A DNA stretch of 64,000 bases, from assembly GCF_014647855.1 (NCBI RefSeq), contig NZ_BMPZ01000003.1, forward strand, positions 248,001 through 312,000, in the 5' to 3' direction. A model generated the notes under the pieces. That model did not search any database and had not been told where the DNA came from. It worked only from the letters and a program-made list of their open reading frames with translations. The translations under genes and the position numbers were made by a program. Below, piece by piece: positions 51,955 to 60,147 of the stretch (the stretch's first letter is position 1; each line of letters begins with the position of its first letter). This stretch comes from Shewanella gelidii (GTDB taxonomy: Bacteria > Pseudomonadota > Gammaproteobacteria > Enterobacterales > Shewanellaceae).

Positions 51955-53319
51955 ATGCCAATCGAAGTCCTGGACAATGAACTCACTGCACAACGTCTAA
52001 GCCGCCTAAATGAAGCGCTTGGTAGCGGTATGTTCGTCCATGTTCGCGATATGTTGCATAATATGGCAGCCTCAGATATCGCCTTTATTCTAGAGTCTTC
52101 ACCGCCAAAAACCCGTGAGGTTTTATGGCAACTCATCGATCAAGAGCACACCGGTGATATTCTCGATGAGCTTGGTGAAGATCTAAAAGATCAGTTAATT
52201 AGCCAAATGGCTCCCGAACGAGTTGCCCGAGCGGCAACCGGTATGGATACCGATGATCTTGCCTATATTTTAAGAAGCCTGCCAGACACGCTCTACAATC
52301 AAGTTCTGCACTCAATGAGTAGTCAGGATCGTGCTCGCGTTGAAAAAGCCTTGTCATACCCAGAAGACACGGCTGGCAGTATTATGAACACAGATACCGT
52401 CACCTTGCGACCGGATGTCAATATTGACGTCATTCTACGTTATCTACGCATCCGCGGTGAGCTGCCAGATGCAACCGATACCCTTTATGTCGTTGATAAG
52501 CGAGATCAGCTTCTTGGCGGAATAAAAATTACCCACCTACTGACCTGCAATCCTGACACATCTGTGCGAGATGTCATGGATCCCGATCTCGAAGGAATTC
52601 CAGTGGGCATGTCAGATACTGAAGTGGCGCAGTTGTTTGAACGTCATGATTGGTTATCCGCACCGATTATTGCTGACGATGGTAAATTGCTCGGCAGGGT
52701 GACAATTGATGACATTGTCGACGTTATTCGTGAAGATGCCGAGCACTCAATGATGGGTATGGCCGGGATGGATGATGATGAAGATACTTTTGGCCCAGTT
52801 TTAAAAAGTACCTTCCGGCGTTCGCTTTGGCTCACCATTAACCTATTTGCTGCATTGCTTGCAGCCTCTGTCAGCAATATGTTTGAAGGAACGCTTGAAC
52901 AGTTTGCAACGATTGCGATTCTTATGACCATTGTACCCAGTATGGGTGGTGTCGCAGGTAACCAAACTTTAGCCTTGGTTATTCGAGGGATTGCATTGGG
53001 TCATATTGGGCAAAGTAACTCACGCTGGCTGATCGGTAAAGAACTCGCCATTGGCTTTCTCAATGGTTTATTGTGGTCGGTGCTCGTATTTGGTGCGATA
53101 TGGCTCTGGAAAGGCGATATGGCACTCGGCGCCCTAATTGGGGGTGCAATGTTAATCAACATGACGGTCGCAGGCTTAGCGGGCGCGAGTATTCCGTTGA
53201 TACTGAAAAAGCTAAATATTGACCCAGCCTTGGCCGGCGGTATGGTACTTACAACCGTCACCGATGTTATCGGTTTATTTGCCTTCTTAGGGCTTGCGAC
53301 ACTATTTTTACTCAACTGA
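51955..53319 (+). CDS. mgtE: magnesium transporter MgtE
   Basis: A 454-residue dimeric Mg2+ channel. The N-terminal superhelix (about residues 5-130) and two CBS domains (about 135-255, EDTAGSIMNTDTVTL and DGKLLGRVTIDDIVDVI) act as the Mg sensor. Five membrane segments follow, with PSMGGVAGNQTLALVIRG and the pore segment GGMVLTTVTDVIGLFAFLGLA, read as the conserved TTxTDxxG motif. It follows ptsO, as in Shewanella-like genomes. GGGGA precedes the ATG. Confidence 0.96.
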   Translation: MPIEVLDNELTAQRLSRLNEALGSGMFVHVRDMLHNMAASDIAFILESSPPKTREVLWQLIDQEHTGDILDELGEDLKDQLISQMAPERVARAATGMDTDDLAYILRSLPDTLYNQVLHSMSSQDRARVEKALSYPEDTAGSIMNTDTVTLRPDVNIDVILRYLRIRGELPDATDTLYVVDKRDQLLGGIKITHLLTCNPDTSVRDVMDPDLEGIPVGMSDTEVAQLFERHDWLSAPIIADDGKLLGRVTIDDIVDVIREDAEHSMMGMAGMDDDEDTFGPVLKSTFRRSLWLTINLFAALLAASVSNMFEGTLEQFATIAILMTIVPSMGGVAGNQTLALVIRGIALGHIGQSNSRWLIGKELAIGFLNGLLWSVLVFGAIWLWKGDMALGALIGGAMLINMTVAGLAGASIPLILKKLNIDPALAGGMVLTTVTDVIGLFAFLGLATLFLLN

Positions 53320-53391
53320 GACCATCAGTTGTCTGTTGTGACGCCTTGATATTTACCGCGACTCACTTCATTCATCGATGTTTTACAAAAA

Positions 53392-54168
53392 CTAACTCGG
53401 CTTCCAAGCTCGAGTCATCTCCCGACGACCCAAAGCGCCAGGGTACACCTCAACTTGATATCCGATGGTTTTCAAATCTCGCTTAAATTGACCATTCGCA
53501 CAGTAGGTCACCAGCAATCCCCCAGCTCGCAATAAATCAAAGCACTTCTGGTAATTTGCGACTGACCAAACCTCCGGCTGCCGATTGGGAGCAAATGCAT
53601 CAAAATAAATCAGATCTATTGAATCAATTGGCATTTCTTTCGTGGAGAACTGACCGTAATTCGCGTTAGACGATACAACAACATCTTCAAGTCTTGATGC
53701 TATTTTTAGCACATCAAACCGAGGCGTGATTTGAGTCCAATGCTCCCAAGGACTCGAGTGTAATTTGGCGAGAAGCCCCTCAATTTCTGGATCTAAAAAC
53801 TGTTGATAATTTAATTGCGAAGTAATTTTTTGAGGCAAAGGCTGCGCTTCCAACCCGATATAGCGCACCGCACGCTTAGTTTCTACAGCACGTTCAAGGG
53901 TTAGAATGGCATTTAACCCAGAACCGAACCCAAACTCCAAAATGTTTATAGGTCGACCGAGCTCTATAGAGAGGCAATCGGAACGATATTCGCCGTCATC
54001 GCGAACGGGATGACATAATAGCTTAGCAACGGCATCAAAACCCGCCTCTACATACACATGCATAGCTTCACTCAATGCACCATTATGCGCATGGTAGCTT
54101 TCATCAAGCCGAGTGTTCATTAGGGTGTGTGAACCATCAGCGGTAAGCTGCAGTTGAATCTCGTCCAT
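53392..54168 (-). CDS. stand-alone MnmD-like tRNA 5-methylaminomethyl-2-thiouridine methyltransferase
   Basis: A 258-residue SAM-dependent methyltransferase. The SAM loop is INILEFGFGSGLNAILT (about residues 75-90). YHAHNGALSEAMHVYVEAG is near the N-terminus. The DAFAPNRQPEVWS motif is near 190 and the C-terminus is GRREMTRAWKPS. These match the methyltransferase half of MnmC, which makes mnm5s2U34 from nm5s2U34. The FAD oxidase half is absent. E. coli-type MnmC is a two-domain protein; single-domain MnmD is known from Bacteroidetes, and the motifs here look closer to that type. It stands alone between mgtE and the VCBS gene. Confidence 0.8.
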   Translation of the reverse strand: MDEIQLQLTADGSHTLMNTRLDESYHAHNGALSEAMHVYVEAGFDAVAKLLCHPVRDDGEYRSDCLSIELGRPINILEFGFGSGLNAILTLERAVETKRAVRYIGLEAQPLPQKITSQLNYQQFLDPEIEGLLAKLHSSPWEHWTQITPRFDVLKIASRLEDVVVSSNANYGQFSTKEMPIDSIDLIYFDAFAPNRQPEVWSVANYQKCFDLLRAGGLLVTYCANGQFKRDLKTIGYQVEVYPGALGRREMTRAWKPS

Positions 54169-54358
54169 TGTTCGCTTGTACCTAGCCAGTATTCTCTAAA
54201 GCAGGGCATTATAATCGCAGAACCTTGCATCTGCTAGGGTTCCCCCTTGCAAGCTTGGGGGACTGGTGCAAAGTCAGAAATATCGTTCATCTAACATGCC
54301 CGACGCCTCAAACTCACAGGTGTATCACCCGCAAGGTTTTAACCATACCGGCAACGAA

Positions 54359-55885
54359 TTAACTAGATAAATACACTCGAAACTGACGTTGCCTTTCCTT
54401 GGCATCTTGGCGGCCATATTTAATCAACACATCCTCTTTACCATCGCCATTAATATCATCACAAATCAAATTGCCACCATCTTGAGGCAACTGAAAAGGC
54501 AATGTTAACGCCCGGCTTTTAAATAAACTTTTATGATCTCGACCAAAATAAATTTTGAGAGAATCTAAACCGTCAGACAACAGCAAATCCTTGCGGCCGT
54601 CACCATTGATATCGGCGAGTTCGACCACAGGGTTACCTGTTTGGCCCGAGGTTAAACTAAAGCTAAGCTCCACTTCTTTGCTGATATTAGACTGGCTTGC
54701 AAAATGCCCTGCTTCATCCATCTTAAACAGATATACGTCTTGGTCGATGCTGCCGGCTAACAAGGCGCCAATGATTTGCGATAAACCAATATCAAATCCT
54801 GCCACTAACACTTCATCACGTGCATCATCATCGATATCAATGAACTTCAACCCGGTTAAGGTACCATCGGCACGGACAACACTGGATGGCTCATTCGCAA
54901 AACTTAGCTGATCTTGCTTAGCTTGACCCAGAAAGATTTCATAATCATTGATTCGGTCAAAAACCCCAGAACTTTTGGTATAGCGCAGAATAAGGTCGGT
55001 CACGCCATCGTTATTGATATCCTTGAGCGCCTCCACTTTACGATAGGTCAAATCGCTTTGATCGAGCTGCTCTCCATACGCATCACGCTTTTTCCACCAA
55101 TCCATACTACTGATTGCCTGTCGCACCGGAATAAACTCAGGGATCGTCTTAAACTTCTGCTGCGGCGTTTGATAGAACACCTGTAGCTCACCTTCACCTA
55201 TAGTCACAATGTCTTGGCGATTGTCCATGTTCATATCTGCAAAATATGTTGCGGTTTGGGTATAAGAAGCACCATTTGACTCAATTTGAACTTGGGCGGG
55301 GATTGGCAAGGATAATTTACTAAACCGTCCTGCTCCATCTGCAAGTAATAGATGCGACTGCCTGAAATCACTCACGAGGATATCGTCTTGCTGATCGCCA
55401 TTGATATCTTTGACAAAGTCATCTTCACGAATGAAATCTGGATAACGAGCCAGCAGCATGGAATCAATATCTGCGACTTTCTCAAATACCTTTTGCTGAT
55501 GTGTCGGTTGATATCGACTCACCTGCCCACTGGATTGAAAATACAAGGTTTGTCGCTGACCCAGATACTCTGAAGACAGATCAAAGCTATGATACTTTGA
55601 CGGTATTTCATGCTGATATGCCAAACTATATTGGGCCGATTTCGTGTCGAATTTGTAAATGGCTAACATGCGTTGTTTACTATCGTTCACCCCAAGCAAC
55701 ACCAACTCTTTACCATCATCGGGCAATATATCGGCAGGTATCACTTGATGAGTTAGTCGAAATGGAGCTTTCAACAGCTGGGGCGTGAAGCCAGGAACAT
55801 GACTAGATTGTGCGGTTACCGCAAAACTTGCCAGTCCACTGTAGAGCGCTACTGTCAGACATATACTGGTACTAAAGCGATCCAT
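54359..55885 (-). CDS. secreted VCBS/FG-GAP repeat protein
   Basis: A 508-residue secreted protein with a signal peptide ending near residue 25 (AVTA). The body carries repeated calcium-binding propeller motifs of the form D-(I/M)-N-x-D-x-x-D-(D/E): DINGDQQDD, DMNMDNRQD, DINNDGVTD, DIDDDARDE, DINGDGRKD and DINGDGKED. These are the VCBS/FG-GAP blades of an integrin-like seven-bladed propeller. No enzymatic domain is seen. It is probably periplasmic or outer-surface, and its partner is unknown. It is a single gene. Confidence 0.85.
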   Translation of the reverse strand: MDRFSTSICLTVALYSGLASFAVTAQSSHVPGFTPQLLKAPFRLTHQVIPADILPDDGKELVLLGVNDSKQRMLAIYKFDTKSAQYSLAYQHEIPSKYHSFDLSSEYLGQRQTLYFQSSGQVSRYQPTHQQKVFEKVADIDSMLLARYPDFIREDDFVKDINGDQQDDILVSDFRQSHLLLADGAGRFSKLSLPIPAQVQIESNGASYTQTATYFADMNMDNRQDIVTIGEGELQVFYQTPQQKFKTIPEFIPVRQAISSMDWWKKRDAYGEQLDQSDLTYRKVEALKDINNDGVTDLILRYTKSSGVFDRINDYEIFLGQAKQDQLSFANEPSSVVRADGTLTGLKFIDIDDDARDEVLVAGFDIGLSQIIGALLAGSIDQDVYLFKMDEAGHFASQSNISKEVELSFSLTSGQTGNPVVELADINGDGRKDLLLSDGLDSLKIYFGRDHKSLFKSRALTLPFQLPQDGGNLICDDINGDGKEDVLIKYGRQDAKERQRQFRVYLSS

Positions 55886-56223
55886 TCAATTTCTCCCTAA
55901 TGCACACGATTCAAATATGGTGCAATTACTTGCCGCCCCGTCAATACATGGACTCGGCATCTATTCATTATTGTTATCGACTCGTTAACCAGTCTAAAGT
56001 TCTTGGCAAAGCGAAATACTTTTGACTTTTATTCGTAGACCTTCGAAAAACACTTTCATTCTAGCCTGCTTTCTCGCAGGACATGCCCAAAAAATACATT
56101 GGCTTACATTTAAAAAAACAAAAAAAGCCCGCTTTGCAGCGGGCTTTTCAATCTTAAATATTCCGAATCAATTCACTCTAAATCGTCCATTCAGAGTTTC
56201 ACAATGATGCCTGCACAGCTCGG
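55886..56223. other. intergenic region between VCBS gene and nrfA
   Basis: Contains the nrfA terminator at 56118-56148 and, next to 55885, the promoter region of the VCBS-repeat gene. I see no coding frame and no clear operator. Confidence 0.5.
56118..56148 (-). terminator. terminator of nrfA
   Basis: On the minus strand AAAAGCCCGC pairs with GCGGGCTTTT around TGCAAA and a T-run follows. Confidence 0.9.
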
Positions 56224-57615
56224 TTATTCGTAACCATGACGAGACACTTTAGGCCAGTGCTTATCAAGCTCAGCTTCAATAAATGCCTTTTTCTCTGCCG
56301 TCAGCTTTTCAAGAGAAATACCCACGGCTTTATGAGCAGCCTGCTTGGTTGAATAATCAGGATACGCAACGCTCTCCACTTTATACATGCTCAAAATTTC
56401 AGCCAAAGCCTTCCGAGCATAGGTCACTTGCTCAATCGCAGTGTCAAGCAACTGAATCCCTTCCTTCGGATTATGGGCATACAAACCATGGGACGCCATT
56501 GCAAAATCCCAACGCCATTGCGCATGTCGAATCGCCATAATGGCATCATTTAACACCGCCCAATTTGCACCAGCATCCCACGCAGCACCGGCTTCATAAT
56601 GAGCTTTGACCAGTAAGCCTTCGACCTTACGGGCACGGCTTTCTATTTGATGTTTGCCGTCTTCAAGCTTGGTTAACAACGCTTGCTTATTGCCATGGCA
56701 AGATTGGCAAACTTGTGCATAATTATCCATCGCTTTGCCAACCTGATGATTGGTATAGCTTTTCCCATCCTTGTTCTCACTTTCAGGCATATGGCAACTA
56801 ATACAACTTACACCACGCTCAGCATGCACGCTGCGGCTCCAATGCTCAAACTCTGGATGGCGAGCTTTGAGAATTGGCGTTCTTGATATTGGGTGTAACC
56901 ACTCATAGAACCGACGAGTATCGTAATACTTTTCAATTTTGTCAGCGTCATTTCCAAATATCCAAGGAATATTAACCTTATTGCTGCGCTCTGGTTGGAA
57001 GTAATAAGTCACATGACATTGACCACATACCTGCGACCCCTGCATGTTGATATCTTGCTTTTCAAAAGGAAGATGAACTTTCGCCATTGCATCTTGTGCA
57101 TGAGGTCTCGGTAATGCGAGTTTCGCACTCCCTTTTTCATGACAATCTGTACAGTACACGACGCTGTTTATTTCAGTGCCTAGTTCAGCAAAGTTCTTCG
57201 CCGAGTACCCTTCAACTCCCAGCTCTTTCATCAATCGCGGAGCATCGGGCGTTTTACACGTCCAACAACTCGCAGACAACCCTTTTTTACCATCAGCCGG
57301 AAGTACGCCAGTCCGCAGCGAATGACTTGCATCGGCAACCGCGAAATGATGACCTCGAGGGCTATTGTATTCTTTTGCGAATGAAGAGCCCGCCCATAGA
57401 ATCACTGCCGCAGGATAGTTTGCGAGCATGTCTTCTCGCTCAACTTGCTCTGATGTTGCTAACCAAGATTGATACTGCTCAGGGTGCTTCTTTTCAAATG
57501 CGGTATCAGTAGCATCCGCGCTGTATGCAGGCGCTGTAAACGCAATCGCAAATGCCAAAGTCCCACTCAATTGAGCCCACAAATTATTCTTACTATTTTT
57601 ATTCGAAATCGTCAT
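56224..57615 (-). CDS. nrfA: ammonia-forming cytochrome c nitrite reductase NrfA
   Basis: A 463-residue periplasmic pentaheme enzyme that reduces nitrite to ammonium with six electrons, and also reduces NO. The signal peptide ends near residue 33 (PAYSA). The active-site heme motif is the rare CWTCK (residues 117-121), where lysine is the axial ligand. Four CxxCH motifs follow: CTDCH, CGQCH, CISCH and CQSCH. The frame extends to a TTG at 57627. The ATG at 57615 has GGAAG about 7 nt upstream and is chosen. No nrfBCD or nrfH is adjacent, so its electron donor lies elsewhere (CymA in Shewanella-like organisms). Confidence 0.96.
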   Translation of the reverse strand: MTISNKNSKNNLWAQLSGTLAFAIAFTAPAYSADATDTAFEKKHPEQYQSWLATSEQVEREDMLANYPAAVILWAGSSFAKEYNSPRGHHFAVADASHSLRTGVLPADGKKGLSASCWTCKTPDAPRLMKELGVEGYSAKNFAELGTEINSVVYCTDCHEKGSAKLALPRPHAQDAMAKVHLPFEKQDINMQGSQVCGQCHVTYYFQPERSNKVNIPWIFGNDADKIEKYYDTRRFYEWLHPISRTPILKARHPEFEHWSRSVHAERGVSCISCHMPESENKDGKSYTNHQVGKAMDNYAQVCQSCHGNKQALLTKLEDGKHQIESRARKVEGLLVKAHYEAGAAWDAGANWAVLNDAIMAIRHAQWRWDFAMASHGLYAHNPKEGIQLLDTAIEQVTYARKALAEILSMYKVESVAYPDYSTKQAAHKAVGISLEKLTAEKKAFIEAELDKHWPKVSRHGYE

Positions 57616-57773
57616 AAACACTTCCAACAGGATAGACGTGATAGTGCGACATAAGGCGTACTATCTATGATCTGCATAGTTTACTCAATCTGCCACACCA
57701 GATGACAGCACTTCATACTCATCGTCGCGCTTTAGGGCAACGCCCTATACAACTTCAATCATTACCACAGCGA

Positions 57774-58985
57774 TTAACCCGGACGACCATCCACCCGAGG
57801 TTTCGATAAAATCGGCGCATAGTGCCAAACAAACATCGCAAATGCGACAAACCAAAGTCCACCAGCAATCCAGAAAAACTCCCCAATATATTGAGGCGCA
57901 ATGATAGGTAAAATCGCTCTTACAACGGCAGACAAAGCAATACTGACAAAGGCAATGGTCATCTTTGGTCCTTGATAAATATTGCGACTGGTGTGCCCTA
58001 AAGACACTCGAGAGATCATTGAAAGACACAGCCCAGCCATACAACCGATGGCAAATAAGTGTAATAGACTACGGTAGGCAAATGCGTTATCAACAAACCA
58101 AGCCAGCCCAAAGAGCGTCAAGGGCAAAAACAAGTATGGCAGTTGTAATGACCAGAGCATAGGTTCTTTCAATGTACGTTGCGGCAACCAACGCAGCCAG
58201 CGAACCAAATGCAAACTAGCCGTCACAAAAAGCACCGCCTGTTCAATCATCATGGGTAAGAACTGCCCAATGCCATGCGCAATCAGCAACAGCATCAACG
58301 CAATAATCGTGCGATCAAGCCAAACAATCGGTGCAGGCTTGGTATGCTTTAACTTCATTGCAGTAAAAAACGGAATCACGCGACCACCAACGATGGTAAT
58401 CACTAAGCCTAACCACCAAAGCATGCCCTGCCAGATATGATGGCTTAAGCTAAAATCTCGTTGATATAGAGCATAATAGCTCAGTAAGTTAATCACTAAC
58501 GCCATCATAATCATCAGTGGAAAACCGATGTTGTTCCATTGGCGAACTTTAAAAATACACTGCCATAAGCGCAATGCTGCCAAGCCCAAAAATAGGCTGT
58601 CAAATAGCGCAGGAACCCATAACGGAATATTTCCGGGCATCAGCAAAAATAGCCTCGCCATCAGCCAACACGCAAAAGTCGCAGCCAGAGGCCAACCACT
58701 TAAACTCGGTTGATTCGTCCAAGTTTGTACTGCTGTCAGCAAGAAACCACAAACAATCGCCAAGCCAAAGCCAAAAAGCATTTCATGGGGATGCCACCAT
58801 AAAGGCACGACTTGGGTCCAAAACTGATTATCGAAGGAGCTATATTGGGGATAGAACCACGTCAACAACCACAAAGGGATAAACAAAGCAGCAACGGTCG
58901 CTCCGCCTAAAAAAAAGGGTCTAAAGCCAAGACGTAAGATTGCCGGCGTTTTTTGGACTTGAGCTGGGTCATCGATATTTAGCAT
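57774..58985 (-). CDS. nnrS: NnrS family protein
   Basis: A 403-residue inner membrane protein with about 12 hydrophobic segments. It opens with ILRLGFRPFFLGGATVAAL and has HPHEMLFGFGLAIVCGFLLTAV, read as HPHEMLFG plus a following helix, both hallmarks of NnrS. The family is heme-containing and linked to relief of nitric oxide stress. It is 158 bp upstream of nrfA on the same strand. A 25-bp inverted repeat resembling an NsrR operator lies just before its ATG, so NO-responsive control is likely. Confidence 0.9.
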   Translation of the reverse strand: MLNIDDPAQVQKTPAILRLGFRPFFLGGATVAALFIPLWLLTWFYPQYSSFDNQFWTQVVPLWWHPHEMLFGFGLAIVCGFLLTAVQTWTNQPSLSGWPLAATFACWLMARLFLLMPGNIPLWVPALFDSLFLGLAALRLWQCIFKVRQWNNIGFPLMIMMALVINLLSYYALYQRDFSLSHHIWQGMLWWLGLVITIVGGRVIPFFTAMKLKHTKPAPIVWLDRTIIALMLLLIAHGIGQFLPMMIEQAVLFVTASLHLVRWLRWLPQRTLKEPMLWSLQLPYLFLPLTLFGLAWFVDNAFAYRSLLHLFAIGCMAGLCLSMISRVSLGHTSRNIYQGPKMTIAFVSIALSAVVRAILPIIAPQYIGEFFWIAGGLWFVAFAMFVWHYAPILSKPRVDGRPG

Positions 58986-59002
58986 GGTTAAGCTCCGATT
59001 TT

Positions 59003-59027
59003 AAACATGCCAATATTATGCATGTTT
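59003..59027 (-). promoter_or_regulatory. NsrR-like operator in front of nnrS
   Basis: On the minus strand the site reads AACATGCATAA, then T, then ATTGGCATGTT: two 11-bp halves around one base, exactly the NsrR layout. Against the gammaproteobacterial pattern AANATGCATTT-N-AAATGCATNTT about 15 of 20 defined positions match. It is 18 bp upstream of the nnrS ATG and would block a promoter there. NsrR is a nitric oxide-sensing [4Fe-4S] repressor. Confidence 0.6.
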
Positions 59028-59195
59028 TATCTCTTTGATGCTATAACTAAAAGGTCTCGAGCGCTATAGAGAAACAGATTAAAACTTAAAGCTGTGATCT
59101 ACCGCGAAATTCTCAATCCAGTGATGTGGCGGTACATTCATTTATCAAGTCTATTTCATAGGATAGCGTTAAACATCCGAACATGTAGTGCTATT

Positions 59196-59474
59196 TCACT
59201 TTGATAGAAATCTAATCCAATCAATCATCGGCAGAACCAGTAAATCAAACTGCAAAGCAATAGGGCCAATCAACCAGCCGGTTTGCAAACGATAAGCCCT
59301 GCTTCCCAGCCAGGAAGGGCGTTGAGCAAAGTGACTGACAGCGAGAATTGGCGCGAACCTCAGCCCAAGTTAACCGACAGTGGGTACAGTTGAGGCCAAG
59401 GCACAACAAGCGCCAAGAGGAAATGCAGCAAAACTAAGAGATAGGATAAAAGCTAAAAAAGACTCAGAATTCAA
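59196..59474 (-). pseudogene. membrane-protein-like ORF interrupted by one in-frame TAA
   Basis: Reading from a TTG at 59474, 34 codons encode a signal-like hydrophobic start (LAFILSLSFAAFPLGACC), then TAA at 59370-59372, then a further 57 open codons to a TGA at 59196-59198, including SWLGSRAYRLQTGWLIGPIA. Both halves are in the same frame and both look protein-like. The start codon is weak, with no ribosome site. I do not recognise the family. It looks like a decayed small membrane protein gene between ppnP and nnrS. Confidence 0.4.
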
Positions 59475-59522
59475 GAAGTAAGGCTAAAAGCAAATTTGGC
59501 CTTATTTCTTGATAAATTCGAT

Positions 59523-59804
59523 TTAACCATAAAGACAAAGATAAGCACTTTGCTGGGCAATTTTAACTTGGAACACTTGATCTGCGCCCACATGGAATTG
59601 CTCTCCCGCCTTATAGCTTGTCCAATTTGATTCACCCGGTAAAATGACCGTCAACACACCAGATACCACCACCATAACTTCTGCAGCAGCCGTAGCAAAC
59701 TCATACTCACCAGGCTCCATTACCCCGACCGAAGCAGGTTTACTCTCACTTTGAAACCCAATCGATTTCACCTGACCATCAAAATACTCGTTAACCTTTA
59801 ACAT
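59523..59804 (-). CDS. ppnP: pyrimidine/purine nucleoside phosphorylase PpnP
   Basis: A 93-residue cupin-fold enzyme (DUF1255, YaiE) that phosphorolyses nucleosides to free base and ribose-1-phosphate. It has the opening VNEYFDGQVKSIGFQ, the GVMEPGEYEFATAAAEVM block and the AGEQFHVGADQVFQVKI strand. The frame opens to 59840, but the ATG at 59804 (MLKVNEYFDG) has GGAG 6 nt upstream and matches the family. It is a single gene. Confidence 0.93.
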   Translation of the reverse strand: MLKVNEYFDGQVKSIGFQSESKPASVGVMEPGEYEFATAAAEVMVVVSGVLTVILPGESNWTSYKAGEQFHVGADQVFQVKIAQQSAYLCLYG

Positions 59805-60147
59805 GCTCGCTCCAATTATGATCAAAATTGATATTTTCAAGCAGCGAAGATATCAGCCATTGTTGTAATTAAAAGCATGACAACCTCAAGGTGAATTTAG
59901 TTAAAGATACAATTGCACAATAACCAATTATTTAGATGTTTTTATGGTTTTTTATCATTTTTAGCCCCATTTTCATGGCTAGCCCGTAGCAAAAAGTTAT
60001 TTTAACTCACAATCAATATTCATCGTTCATAGAAAAAGCGATTCCAAAACAAACCGCCTGATTGTTGAGCCCAGCGCAACGGCGATTGCGTCTTTACAGG
60101 CAAAATTTATGTACATTCAGGTATACAAGTTAGACCTCTCCCACCAA
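59805..60147. other. intergenic region upstream of ppnP
   Basis: AT-rich, with the ppnP promoter expected on the left. I see no coding frame, no strong hairpin and no recognised operator. No terminator for the beta-CASP gene is evident. Confidence 0.5.

Larger units (their letters stand above)
58986..59522. other. intergenic region with NsrR-like site and broken small ORF
   Basis: This 537-bp gap has the nnrS promoter and an NsrR-like operator (59003-59027) on its left side and an interrupted reading frame (59196-59474) on its right side. I see no intact gene. Confidence 0.6.

Noticed and set aside
54240..54265. CCCCC...GGGGG structure downstream of the VCBS gene as a terminator
   Set aside because: Only five base pairs with a ten-base loop and no T-run on either strand.
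57664..57680. CTATG/CATAG dyad upstream of nrfA as an FNR or NarL site
   Set aside because: The sequence does not fit TTGAT-N4-ATCAA or a NarP/NarL heptamer pair. Left as an unremarkable short dyad.
57733..57747. Hairpin between nnrS and nrfA as an intrinsic terminator
   Set aside because: The stem is six base pairs with a three-base loop and no T-run follows, so termination is unlikely.
59030..59050. TTTGATGCTATAAC near nnrS as an FNR box
   Set aside because: One half-site fits, the other does not match ATCAA.
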